Made by a program: the position numbers and the translations under genes
Notes under the pieces: generated by a model
What the model saw: the letters and a program-made list of their open reading frames with translations, nothing else
Told to the model about the DNA's origin: nothing
Databases searched by the model: none
In this document: positions 1 through 10,900 of the stretch, piece by piece
How positions within the stretch are numbered: position 1 is the first letter of the stretch
Layout of the letters: the number at the start of each line of letters is the position of its first letter
Assembly: GCA_016193485.1 (NCBI GenBank)
Contig: JACPRZ010000063.1
Coordinates: 62,001 to 126,000 of the forward strand
Direction of reading: 5' to 3'
DNA: 64,000 nucleotides
Source of the DNA: Bacteroidota bacterium
GTDB taxonomy: Bacteria > Bacteroidota > Bacteroidia > JACPRZ01

Positions 1-2
1 TT

Positions 3-2642
3 AACGGATCAGTCACCGACCTTTGCGGGAATTCCGCAGCCGGTTCCTGCCTTCCGTTCACTATCAGCGGAGTGACTGCGGTTATTATTTCTTCAACAGA
101 TGTGAATTGTTTTCACCAGAAAACCGGGACCGCCACTGCGGATGCTTCCAATGGCGTGGCTCCTTACACCTTCCAATGGAGTACCGTACCCCCGCAATTC
201 GGTCCGGTTGCTACCGGGCTTGGCGGAGGTAACTATGCGGTTACTGCAACGGATGCTGCCGGGTGTGCCGGTGTGACTTCCGTTACCATTACCCAACCTG
301 TCGTTCTCCCGAGTATTGACCCTGTAAGTTGCGACAGTTTTTCGTGTGACGGACAGGCATCGGTATTACCTGTGGGAGGCACCCCCCCTTATTCCTATCA
401 GTGGTATGATGAACAGTGGAACCCTATCCCGGGTGAAACCAACCCTTCGGTAAATAATCTCTGTGCCGGACCCTGGTTCATTGTCACTACAGATAATGCG
501 GGATGCAAGGATACGACCGCCATTACGATACAGATACCGGCTCTTGGTGTTGCGCAGGTATCGCCTTCCTGCCCGGGCGACTGTGACGGGAAAGCGCTGC
601 TGGCAAGTTCAGGAGGCACCCCCCCTTTTACCTATCAGTGGGAAAATCCCCTGGGAACACCCATCGCAGGTGAGACGGATACCGCGCTTGAAAATGTCTG
701 TGCCGGATGGTATTATATCCGCGTTACAACTGTTTCCGGATGCGTATTGACCGACAGCATTCAGGTTATAGACCCGCCACCGCTAAATGTAACTGCAGTT
801 CCTGAAAATACGTGTGCCGGAGTTTGTGACGGACGTGCAAACGCGGCAGTCACCGGGGGAACGAGTCCATATTCCTATCAATGGGACACTCCCGATTCAT
901 CAACTACCGCTGCAATTGTATCTCTCTGTGCCGGTACTTACGCTGTGACTGTCACCGATTCAAAAGGATGTACGGCAACTTCTTCCACAACGATTACCGA
1001 AACTACTCCCATGACTTTGACCACAAGCGTAGTAAATACCAATTGTTCCCAGCCCGATGGGATCGCTAATGTCTTGGTTTCGGGCGGAACTTCACCCTAT
1101 ACCTACCAGTGGAATGATGATAACAGCCAAACCACGCAAAGCGCCACCGGTCTGCCGGCACGCGATTATTCGGTAATTGTCACCGATAATATCGGTTGCA
1201 AAGACACGGCAACGGTTTCGGTCGGCTATGCCGACAGCAATGTTGCTGTGATCACAGTGAATAAACCTATTTCCTGCCCGGGCGCATGTGACGGAGAAAT
1301 TGAAGTTGCCATTACCGGTGGAGTTCCTCCATATACCTATTCCTGGAGTACAAAAGATATTACGGCAAGCGTGGACAGCGCCTGTGCAGATACGATCAGC
1401 GTTACGGCTACTGACTCCACCGGCTGCCCTGCCGCATCACAAATCCTTCTGCAGGACCCTTTGCCGATTACCATTGATAATATGACTCCGACTCCTGAAA
1501 CATCCTGCAATTCGCAGGACGGATCAATAGATATTTCAGTTTCCGGAGGAAATCCGGCTTATACTTACCAGTGGTCGACCGGGGCAACATCCCAGGATAT
1601 TACCGGGCTTACTGCAGGAACCTATACCGTTACTGTTTATGATTCCAACAACTGCCCTCCTGATACGGGAACGACCGTCCTCACTGAGCCGCCACGCGTT
1701 GATATCAACGTGATCAGTACGACTCCCGAATCAACATGTAATTCACAGGACGGTTCCATAGACATTGATGTAGTCAATGGTGAAGCGCCCTATACCTATC
1801 AATGGTCAACCGGAGCAGCAACACAGGATGTATCCGGATTATCGTCCGGCTCTTTTACGGTGATAGTGACCGATGTGAATAATTGCCCGGCCGACACTGA
1901 AATCATCGTTCTTACCGAACCCCCCCCTATTGTTTCGGATGTAACAGTTCAGAATCTTTCCTGCACAGGATCCAATGACGGTTCTGCGATAACTGCAGTT
2001 CAGTCAGGCGGTGAAGCGCCCTATACCTATATATGGTCAACGGGTCAGAGCGGGGCGGCAAATTTTGTTACCGGTCTGACTGTCGGAACATATACGGTAA
2101 GCGTTACCGATGCGAACCAGTGCCCTGCCGACACAAACACTTTTGTCATCACGGAGCCGCCACCCCTTGCATCATCCATGTCACCGATATGTGAGGATAC
2201 CAAAGGAACGGCCGACCTTTCGGTAACCGGTGGTACCCCCCCTTATACCTATTCATGGTCCAATGGCGCTGTCACCGAAGACCTGCTGAGTGTTCCGCTG
2301 ACCGGCTACAGCGTTACCATTACCGATGCTAACGGTTGCACCACAACGAATGAAGTGCTTTTCACCCGCGATATGTGCGAGATATTCGTCCCTACCACAT
2401 TTACCCCGAACGGCAACGGGACCAATGATGAATGGGAAATTGAAAACCTTTCGCTTTATTCCGATTGCATTGTGAAGATTTTCAACCGGTGGGGCGATGT
2501 GGTTTACCGTTCCAAGGGATACGATAAACCGTGGGAGGGGAAATACCTTGGAATGAATTTACCCGTTGCGGTTTATTATTATATCATCACCATACCAAGC
2601 ATAAATACGGAACGCAGCGGAACAGTTACTCTAATCAGGTAA
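3..2642 (+). CDS. SprB-repeat surface protein with T9SS type B (gliding-motility-associated, CHU_C-like) C-terminal domain; 5'-partial
   Basis: Frame 3 is open from the window edge (NGSVTDLCGNSAAGSCLPFTISGVTAVII...), so the listed ATG at 72 is internal. Repeated GG.PYTY.WS...G.YTVTVTD..GC units and a C-terminus FVPTTFTPNGNGTNDEWEIENL...VKIFNRWGDVVY...PWEGKYLG...YYYII. Confidence 0.9.
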   Translation, partial: NGSVTDLCGNSAAGSCLPFTISGVTAVIISSTDVNCFHQKTGTATADASNGVAPYTFQWSTVPPQFGPVATGLGGGNYAVTATDAAGCAGVTSVTITQPVVLPSIDPVSCDSFSCDGQASVLPVGGTPPYSYQWYDEQWNPIPGETNPSVNNLCAGPWFIVTTDNAGCKDTTAITIQIPALGVAQVSPSCPGDCDGKALLASSGGTPPFTYQWENPLGTPIAGETDTALENVCAGWYYIRVTTVSGCVLTDSIQVIDPPPLNVTAVPENTCAGVCDGRANAAVTGGTSPYSYQWDTPDSSTTAAIVSLCAGTYAVTVTDSKGCTATSSTTITETTPMTLTTSVVNTNCSQPDGIANVLVSGGTSPYTYQWNDDNSQTTQSATGLPARDYSVIVTDNIGCKDTATVSVGYADSNVAVITVNKPISCPGACDGEIEVAITGGVPPYTYSWSTKDITASVDSACADTISVTATDSTGCPAASQILLQDPLPITIDNMTPTPETSCNSQDGSIDISVSGGNPAYTYQWSTGATSQDITGLTAGTYTVTVYDSNNCPPDTGTTVLTEPPRVDINVISTTPESTCNSQDGSIDIDVVNGEAPYTYQWSTGAATQDVSGLSSGSFTVIVTDVNNCPADTEIIVLTEPPPIVSDVTVQNLSCTGSNDGSAITAVQSGGEAPYTYIWSTGQSGAANFVTGLTVGTYTVSVTDANQCPADTNTFVITEPPPLASSMSPICEDTKGTADLSVTGGTPPYTYSWSNGAVTEDLLSVPLTGYSVTITDANGCTTTNEVLFTRDMCEIFVPTTFTPNGNGTNDEWEIENLSLYSDCIVKIFNRWGDVVYRSKGYDKPWEGKYLGMNLPVAVYYYIITIPSINTERSGTVTLIR

Positions 2643-2672
2643 CAACATATTGAGATAATATTTCGATCATCT

Positions 2673-3668
2673 ATGAATAAAAATATCAGGTATTTATTTT
2701 TTGAATTTTGTATTTTGAATTTTGTATTTTTCTTCCCCCCTTTGGGGGGAGAAAGGGGGGCATGCCAGCAGCCGCCACAATGGTCGCAATACCTCTTCAA
2801 TAACTACATGATCAACCCGGCTGTGGGAGGATTAAAGGATTACATGGACATAAAACTCGGTTACCGTTACCAGTGGCTCGGCATTTTTGACGCCCCTCCG
2901 CAGACGATGTTCATCAGCATTCATAAACCCTTTAATTTATACCAGGAGCCGAATGAATACACTAAAAAATTCAACGGGCTGGGCGCCTCCATTTCAAAAG
3001 ATGCTACAGGACCAATAAGCAATATTGATTTAAAAATATCCTATTCCCGGCATAAGCGTCTCGGGCGCAAGGACTGGGCTTCGGCAGGAATCGCTCTTGG
3101 GGTCATGCAATTCCGGTTGAATGCGGGAGGACTCATTGCCGCACCTCCCGGTGACCCGGACCTTTTAGACCCGGATGTTCGTTCTATCAGCGCTTTTGCG
3201 CCTGACATACAGGGGGGGGTATGGTTTACCGGTGAACGTTATTTTGCCGGTGCATCGGTGTACCAGATATTCCCGATGCCGCTGGGCGGAACACGAAGCA
3301 AACTGTCGCACCATTACTATTTCATGGGCGGGTACAAGCACAGTTATAATCCGTGGTGGGCGATCATACCCATGGCTGAAATCAAAAACGGAGTGATGAC
3401 GCCTTTCACTTTTGATGTAAATGCCAATGTTGAATATATCAATAAGTACCCGGGCGCTCTGGAAAAAGTATGGGGCGGTATCGGTTACCGGAAGGGGGAT
3501 GCCATAGTATTGAATATCGGTACGGTCATCGGCTATATTGAAGTGGGATACGCTTTTGACTACACACTTTCCGGACTTCGCAGGTACAGTTCCAACACCC
3601 ATGAGATCATCATCGGGTTCCGATACACTAAGATTGAAAGAGAGCCAAGGTGCCCGGCATGGGGATAA
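2673..3668 (+). CDS. PorP/SprF family type IX secretion system membrane protein
   Basis: PQWSQYLFNNYMINPAVGGLKDYMDIKLGYRYQWLGI... and a C-terminal beta-barrel like PorP/SprF; directly downstream of a CTD adhesin. Confidence 0.88.
   Translation: MNKNIRYLFFEFCILNFVFFFPPLGGERGACQQPPQWSQYLFNNYMINPAVGGLKDYMDIKLGYRYQWLGIFDAPPQTMFISIHKPFNLYQEPNEYTKKFNGLGASISKDATGPISNIDLKISYSRHKRLGRKDWASAGIALGVMQFRLNAGGLIAAPPGDPDLLDPDVRSISAFAPDIQGGVWFTGERYFAGASVYQIFPMPLGGTRSKLSHHYYFMGGYKHSYNPWWAIIPMAEIKNGVMTPFTFDVNANVEYINKYPGALEKVWGGIGYRKGDAIVLNIGTVIGYIEVGYAFDYTLSGLRRYSSNTHEIIIGFRYTKIEREPRCPAWG
2699..2760. repeat. Heptamer array (TTTTGAA/TTTTGTA) followed by CCCCCC-TTT-GGGGGG-agaaa-GGGGGG, inside a PorP/SprF signal peptide
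   Basis: TTTTGAA|TTTTGTA|TTTTGAA|TTTTGTA|TTTTTCT at 2699-2733, then C6-TTT-G6 at 2735-2749 and G6 at 2755-2760. Confidence 0.85.
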
Positions 3669-3675
3669 ATCCGCA

Positions 3676-4740
3676 TTACAGCAACGGTCTTGCCTTCTTC
3701 ATCCGTTTTCCCTTGTGGTCTATGTAGGTGAGTGAAACTTCCAGCCCGCCCTTGTAGGAAGAGGCAGCGGTAAGATCAGATACATTTATGTCGTAACTTA
3801 AACCGAAAGTGATATTTTTATAGTTGAGCCGGCCGTTGATGATTACCGCATCTCCGAACCGGTACCATCCGCCAAGAGCGATAGCGGTTTCATCCACCCA
3901 TCCGGTGTACTTGGAACTTTCCTGAAGTATATATTTGATCATGGTCCCTACATTGATTTCCCGCTGCGCCCCCTGCTGTAAAATAATGAAATTGGGAATA
4001 AACGACATGTGAATATTCCTTGGCGCAATCTCGGCACCGCCATTCGCCACAAACCGCATATAGGAAATATCTTCTTTCTGATAAAACGATTGTCTCGGCT
4101 TGCTCAGGTGCTGAACACCGAGACCCAGGTTGGCGCGCATTCCTTTTTCGGGAGTCAGCGTCCATAAAATGCCGGTAGCGAAATCCCCGTATGAATAGGG
4201 CTCAAGCGATGCGAGTTTTTCATCCGATGATACCGGCTGGTTGTTGAAAGAACCCGTGATCTTATCCACCTGGTTTTCGGTTTCAATATTAGAATAATCA
4301 ATCGTGCGGAACGTTATTCCTCCCTGCAGCCCAACGGAAATATTATTGTAAAAATCGAGATTTTTATTTGCGGCAAGGCAGAAATTCGCCTGCGTGGTGC
4401 CAAAGCCGAGGTCGCCCGCCTTATCATGGTATAAATACATTCCTATACCCATTCCGCCTCTGTACAGAGCATCGCTGAGACCTTTTTCCAGAACCGGAAC
4501 ATCAAATGAGATGGCGCCTGTTTTAAATGCGCCTTTCTGCATGATGCTCTTCCACTGATTTTTGTAATGGCCTGTCACGCGGAAATCACCGTTCATAATA
4601 CCTGTATAAGCAGGATTGAGAATTAGAGGCGATGAATAAAACTGGGAGAAGTGAATGTCCTGGGCGGCAACTTCGTAAAATAACAGCACTGCCACCGGGA
4701 CGAGGTAATAGTTCAGGTATTTTTTCAAAGGGATTGACAT
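3676..4740 (-). CDS. PorP/SprF family type IX secretion system membrane protein
   Basis: QDIHFSQFYSSPLILNPAYTGIMNGDFRVTGHYKNQWKSI... is the classical PorP/SprF N-terminus. Start placed at MSIPLKKYLNYYLVPVAVLLF (4740) rather than the ORF limit 4851 because this gives a signal peptide. Confidence 0.9.
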   Translation of the reverse strand: MSIPLKKYLNYYLVPVAVLLFYEVAAQDIHFSQFYSSPLILNPAYTGIMNGDFRVTGHYKNQWKSIMQKGAFKTGAISFDVPVLEKGLSDALYRGGMGIGMYLYHDKAGDLGFGTTQANFCLAANKNLDFYNNISVGLQGGITFRTIDYSNIETENQVDKITGSFNNQPVSSDEKLASLEPYSYGDFATGILWTLTPEKGMRANLGLGVQHLSKPRQSFYQKEDISYMRFVANGGAEIAPRNIHMSFIPNFIILQQGAQREINVGTMIKYILQESSKYTGWVDETAIALGGWYRFGDAVIINGRLNYKNITFGLSYDINVSDLTAASSYKGGLEVSLTYIDHKGKRMKKARPLL

Positions 4741-4936
4741 AAGTAACACCTTAAAATTCACCACAAATATAAAAAGATTTCCGGAACCGGCAAGATATAC
4801 ATATTTATTTTCCGCATTTTTTGCGGCAAATATATGAATTATTCTCCGCAATCTGTTTTAGACCTGACATCATGGCTGGTTTGAAGAATATTGCTATTTT
4901 TGCTGACTGAATATCAAACCGATAATAACCTCCTTA

Positions 4937-7900
4937 ATGGCCCCCGCGATCTTCAACCGCATTTCCCTTTTCCTTTTCTCTTTTATCATGACGCATTTGG
5001 TCATGATGCTGACAGTAATCGTCAGCATCTTTTTCCTTTTTCCTTCCATATCCCGTTCTCAATGCGCCTACGATAACACCTATTACACAACACCTGCACT
5101 CAGTTGCCCTGGTTCTGCTACTGCCGCCTGCGTTTTTGGAGGCGAATACATTACGGTCAACGTGGTTGCAGGAAATACCTATACCTTCTCCACCTGCGGG
5201 GTTGCCGGATTTGATACCCAACTTACATTGTACCAGTCAGGAGGCGGTGGTTCGCTTGCCTACAGCGATGATGCCTGCGGACTGCAGTCGTCAATCACAT
5301 GGACTGCCACTTTCACCGGGTCAGTTGATGTTCTTCTCGACCAGTATAATTGCTCAAATAACGCAACATGCCAGCCCATAGATATTCAGTGCTCTGCAGG
5401 AGGGAGTCCGATAACTGCCAGTGATTGCTCACAGGCGGTAAATGTCTGTACCGACCTGAATTTTACAATTGACCCGAACGGGTTCGGAACCATTGATGAG
5501 ATCCCGGCTCCCGGTTCCTACTCCAATCCCAATGTAAATCCTACCAGCGGTAATTCCGGGTGCCTCCTCAGCGGTGAAAAAAACTCCACCTGGATGCTCG
5601 TCTATATCAGCGGCACCGGAAATCTCGAATTTACATTTGGAGGTAACGGAACCCAGTCAGGTTATTATGACTGGATCATGTATCAGTGGACTCCAACAAT
5701 TTGCTCCGATATTCCCAATAACATTGCACCTCCGGTGCGCTGCAACTGGAATTGTACAAGTTCCGGTGGTACAGGCCTGGCTTCCACTATTCCGGCAGGT
5801 GGCAGCGCCTGCAATTATGAATCACCTCTTCCGGTAACCTGCGGACAGCAATATGTAATTGTTTTTTCAAACTGGAGTTCGGTCACAACAACCGTTCCGC
5901 TACAGTTCGGAGGAACGGCAACAGTAAGTTGTACTCCTTCTACATTAAATGTAACTGTAACACCGGCATCACCGGTAATTTGTTCCGGTGGCTCGGTCAC
6001 GCTGACCGCCAGTGGCGCAACAACCTATACATGGTCGCCTTCCACCGGGTTAAGTTCCACCATGGGTTCTTCGGTTGTTGCCACTCCTTCATCAACTACA
6101 ACATATACGGTTACAGGCGTCACCGGTTGTGTTCAGGGAACAGCCACGGTCACCGTCACGGTAACACCATCCTTTACCTTGTCAATGTCGCAGGTAAATC
6201 CCTCCTGTACCGGTTCCTGCAACGGCAGCGCAACCGCTACTCCATCCGGAGGAAATCCTGCATTCACCTATTCCTGGAGCGGGGGGGGAGCAACCCAGAC
6301 AAAGACAGGTATGTGCGCTGGGACCTATACAGTAACCGTTACCGATGCATCGGGTTGTATGAATACGGCAACCGTAACAATTACCAATCCTCCTGCCTTA
6401 TCAGTAAGTGTCACACCGGGTAATACAACTTGCCCGGGAGTATGTTCCGGAACACTAAGCGCATCCGGCAGCGGTGGAACGCCTGCCTACACGTACAACT
6501 GGAGCGGAGGACTCGGAAGCGGTCCTTCCAAAACCGGAGTATGCACAGGAACCTACACTGTGACCATCACCGATTCCAAAGGTTGTACTTCAACGGCATC
6601 AGGTATCGTGAATCAGCCGCCTGCAATCAGCGTTACTGTTACTCCAACCAATGAGAGTTGCGATGGAGGATGCAACGGTTCGGTAACGGCAAGCGCATCA
6701 GGAGGTACGGGTGCTCTTACTTACTCATGGTGCTGTGCGTTGGGAACAGGCGCAACCAAATCGGGATTGTGTGACGGAACCTATACAGTGACCGTCACTG
6801 ATGCCAACGGATGTACCGCTACAGGAACCGGAACGGTGAATCCTGGTCCTGTCATTGCAGCCGGCTTTACCTACAACGGTAATCAATGCCTTTCAGGTAA
6901 CTCGTTTAACTTCACTAACACCGGTACAATGGGAGTTACCTATTCATGGTCATTTCCCAGCGGTTCGCCATCTTCATCAACGCTTGAAAATCCATCCGGA
7001 ATAACCTGGAGCAGTGCCGGCTCATATACGGTTACCCAAATCGTAACCTCCGGCAGTTGCATGAATACCGCAACGCTGACCATCACCGTTTACCCGCAGC
7101 CGTCAGTGGCGTTAAGCAAAGCGGATATTACATGCAACGGATTATGCAACGGGACTATCACCGCTAATATTGCATCAGGCACCCCCCCCTTCACTTATTC
7201 CTGGAGCAACGGTTCCATGGGGTCCGGAACCATATCATCCCTTTGCGCTTCATCTTACACCGTAACGGTAACCGATGCCTATGGGTGCAGTGGTGTTGCA
7301 TCGGCAACGATTACACAGCCCCCCCTCTTAACTGTTTCAGTAACTCCCGCGGGTGAATCCTGTGATGGCGCATGCGATGGATCAGTGACAGCAAGCGCTT
7401 CGGGCGGAACCGGCTCGCTGACTTACTCCTGGTGCTGCGCTCTTGGAACCGGAGCAACAAAAACCGGATTATGCGATGGAACTTATACCGTAACAGTTAC
7501 TGATGCCAACGGATGCACAACCACCGGAAGCGCAACTGTAAATCCCGGTCCTGTTATAACAGCGGGTTTCACATACAACGGCAACCAGTGTCTCACCGGC
7601 AACTCTTTTAATTTCACCAACACCGGTACAATGGGAGTTACATATTCCTGGACTTTTCCCAGCGGCACACCTGCAAGTTCAACTGCAGAGAATCCTTCCG
7701 GAATTACCTGGAGCAGCGCTGGTTCCTATACAGTAACGCAAACCGTGACATCCGGAAGTTGCATGAACACCGCAACAGTCACCATAACGGTTTATCCGCA
7801 ACCATCGGTGACAATAAATAAAACAGATATTTCCTGTAACGGCTTATGCAACGGAAGCGCATCGGCAAATATCACATCCGGCACTGCCCCGTTTACTTTC

Positions 7901-10900
7901 TCGTGGAGTAACGGCTCTATGGGAACCGGAACAATTTCATCATTATGCGTTAATACATATACAGTGACTGTTACTGACGGTTTCGGTTGTACTGCAACGG
8001 CAAGCGCAACGATAACCCAACCCGCATTATTAAGTGCAGTAATGAGCAACACCAATGCAACCTGCAATAATGTTTGCAATGCCATGGGTAATGTTACCGT
8101 GAGCGGTGGAACGCCATCCTATACTTATCAGTGGAGTGCCGGTGCCGGTTTTCAAACCACAAGCAGCGCGACAGGATTATGCGATGGAATTTTCAGCGTG
8201 ACGGTGACTGACAGCAAGGGTTGTACCGCAACCGGCAGCGTGACTGTTACGGAACCGGCAGCAATGACCGTCACAGTAACAACTATAAATTCCACCTGCG
8301 GAGCAAGTACGGGCAGCGTAACGGCAACCGTAGGGGGGGGAACTTCTCCTTATACCTATAGTTGGAGCAACGGCTGCATGGGAAGCAACTGCACAAACCT
8401 GCCTGCCGGGAATTACCTGGTTACGGTTACGGATGCCGGTGGCTGCACACAAACGGCAAACGGATCGGTGAATGATGCCGGAGGCATCTCCGCCTCCGTT
8501 GCAACGGATCAGAATATTACCTGTTTTGGTTTATGCAACGGACAGGCAACGGCAACCGTTACCGGTGGGGGAAGTCCCTATACTTATGTGTGGAGCAACG
8601 GCCAAACTGTAACCAGTGCCGGTACCGCCCAGACACAAACGGGGTTATGTGGTGGAAATATCAGTGTAACGGTAACGGATGCCAGCGGTTGCGCCAGCAG
8701 CGGTGCCGGGGTAGTTACGGAACCTGCGTTGCTGACCGGTATTGCAACCGTTACTCCTGAAAGTTGCGGAGGCAGTTGCAACGGAACCATGAGCATTAGT
8801 ATGAGCGGTGGTTTGAACCCGTATACATATTCCTGGCCAGGCGGACCGACAGGGCCGGTGGCAGGCAAGAGCAGTTTATGTGCAGGCACTCTGACCGTTA
8901 CTGTAAGCGATGCCTATGGATGTACGTTAACGGTAAGCGGAACGGTGACTGCTGGCGGCAATATTATTCTTTCGGTAACACCTGCCGATGCAAATTGTAA
9001 TAACGTTTGCACCGGCAGCGCCAATCTTACCGTGACAGGGGGGGGTGTACCGCTCACTTATTTATGGTCAAATACATTCAGCGGTGAAGATCCGTCCGGA
9101 TTGTGTGACGGTACATACACGGTAACTGTCACTGATGCGAACGGTTGCACGGCTTCAACTAACACGACAATTACCGAACCTGCTGCGCTGACCGTATCCC
9201 TGTCATCCACAAATGAATTATGTGACGGACTGTGTGACGGAACAGCAACGGCAACAACTTCCGGTGGCATTCCATCCTATACGTATTCATGGAGCGGTGG
9301 CGGAACCGGCACAACTAAAACCAACTTGTGCGATGGAACATATACTGTCACGGTTACCGATTCAAAAGGATGTACCGTTACCGGAAATGTTACCATCAAT
9401 GCAGGACCGGTTATTACCGCAGGGTTCACGCCATCAGTTAATCAGTGCCTCACCGGAAATTCTTTCAGTTTTACCAATACCGGCACTATGGGCGTTACCT
9501 ATTCCTGGACTTTTCCCAGCGGGACTCCATCCTCATCAGCAATTGAAAACCCGTCAGGAATTTCCTGGAGCAGTGCCGGCACTTATACTATAACACAAAC
9601 CGTTACTTCCGGCAGTTGCATGAATACAGCCACGCTGAACATTACCGTATTTGCTCAACCTTCCGTGACAATAAGTAAATCCGATCTGGTATGCTATAAT
9701 GTTTGCAACGGCAGTATGACGGCAACTGTAAGTTCAGGAACTTCTCCATTCACTTACAATTGGAACACCGGTTGTGCAAGTTCAACATGCAACAGTTTAT
9801 GCACCGGGACTTACACGGTTACCGTGACCGATGCCAAAGGATGTTCTGCAACAGCGAATACCACCATAACCGAACCAGCGGTTCTGACGGTAATTACTTC
9901 TTCAACACCGGCCACATGCGGACAGTCCAACGGAACGGCAACGGCAACTCCTTCGGGCGGTACCGGATCCTATACATATATATGGGATGACCCTGCCCCG
10001 GTTCAGACCACACAGACCGCTGCCGGTCTTGCAGGGGGGGTATATAATGTTACGGTGACCGACAGCAAGGGATGTACTGTGATGGGAAACGTTACCGTTA
10101 ATTCGGTTGCGGGCGGGAACGTTTCGGTATCAATTCTAAGTAACATTACCTGCAACGGATTATGCAACGGCAGCGCCACCGCCACCATGAGCGGAGGCAC
10201 TTCACCGTTTACCTACCAGTGGAATACCATTCCGGCTCAGAATACAGCAACAGCAACCGGGCTTTGCGCAAGTACCTATACCGTCACCGTTACGGATGCA
10301 AGCAGTTGCACGGGAACTGCAAGTATTATTCTTACACAACCGGCTGTTCTTACCGCATCAATCGGTTCAAGTGTTAATCTGTCCTGTTATAATACGTGCA
10401 CCGGATCTATTACAGTAACTGCCGGTGGAGGCACCGGTTCATATTCATATCAATGGAACCCGGTAGTATCTGTGGGAAACAATGCTACAGGACTGTGCGC
10501 AAACACTTTTAACATTACCGTTTCAGACGCCAACGGATGCAGTGCGACCTTGTCGCAAACCCTTACCCAGCCGTCACAACTTACCGTAACAACAAGCGGA
10601 ACAACGGCTTCCTGTTCACAGGTGTGTGACGGAACGAGTTCGGCAACGGCAGGCGGAGGTACCCCCCCCTATTCTTATTCCTGGTCCAACTCTTCCACAG
10701 GCAGCACGGTTACCGGTTTATGCGGTGGATCAAATGTAACGGTCACTGTCACCGACTCAAAAGGATGCACTGCCACCGGTTCATATTCCGTTCCTGTATT
10801 ACCTGATATGCTCATTACAACAACCAGTACCGATGCATCCTGCGGCACGGCCAACGGACAGGTTTCATGCTCGGTTACAAACGGAACAATCCCTTATACA

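Noticed and set aside
3165-3602. 145-aa ORF antisense to the first PorP gene
   Set aside because: Overlaps the PorP/SprF CDS entirely; no supporting motif.
5929-6423. 164-aa ORF in an alternative frame of the giant adhesin
   Set aside because: Out-of-frame reading of SprB repeats; low-complexity RHR/YR-rich sequence without domain features.
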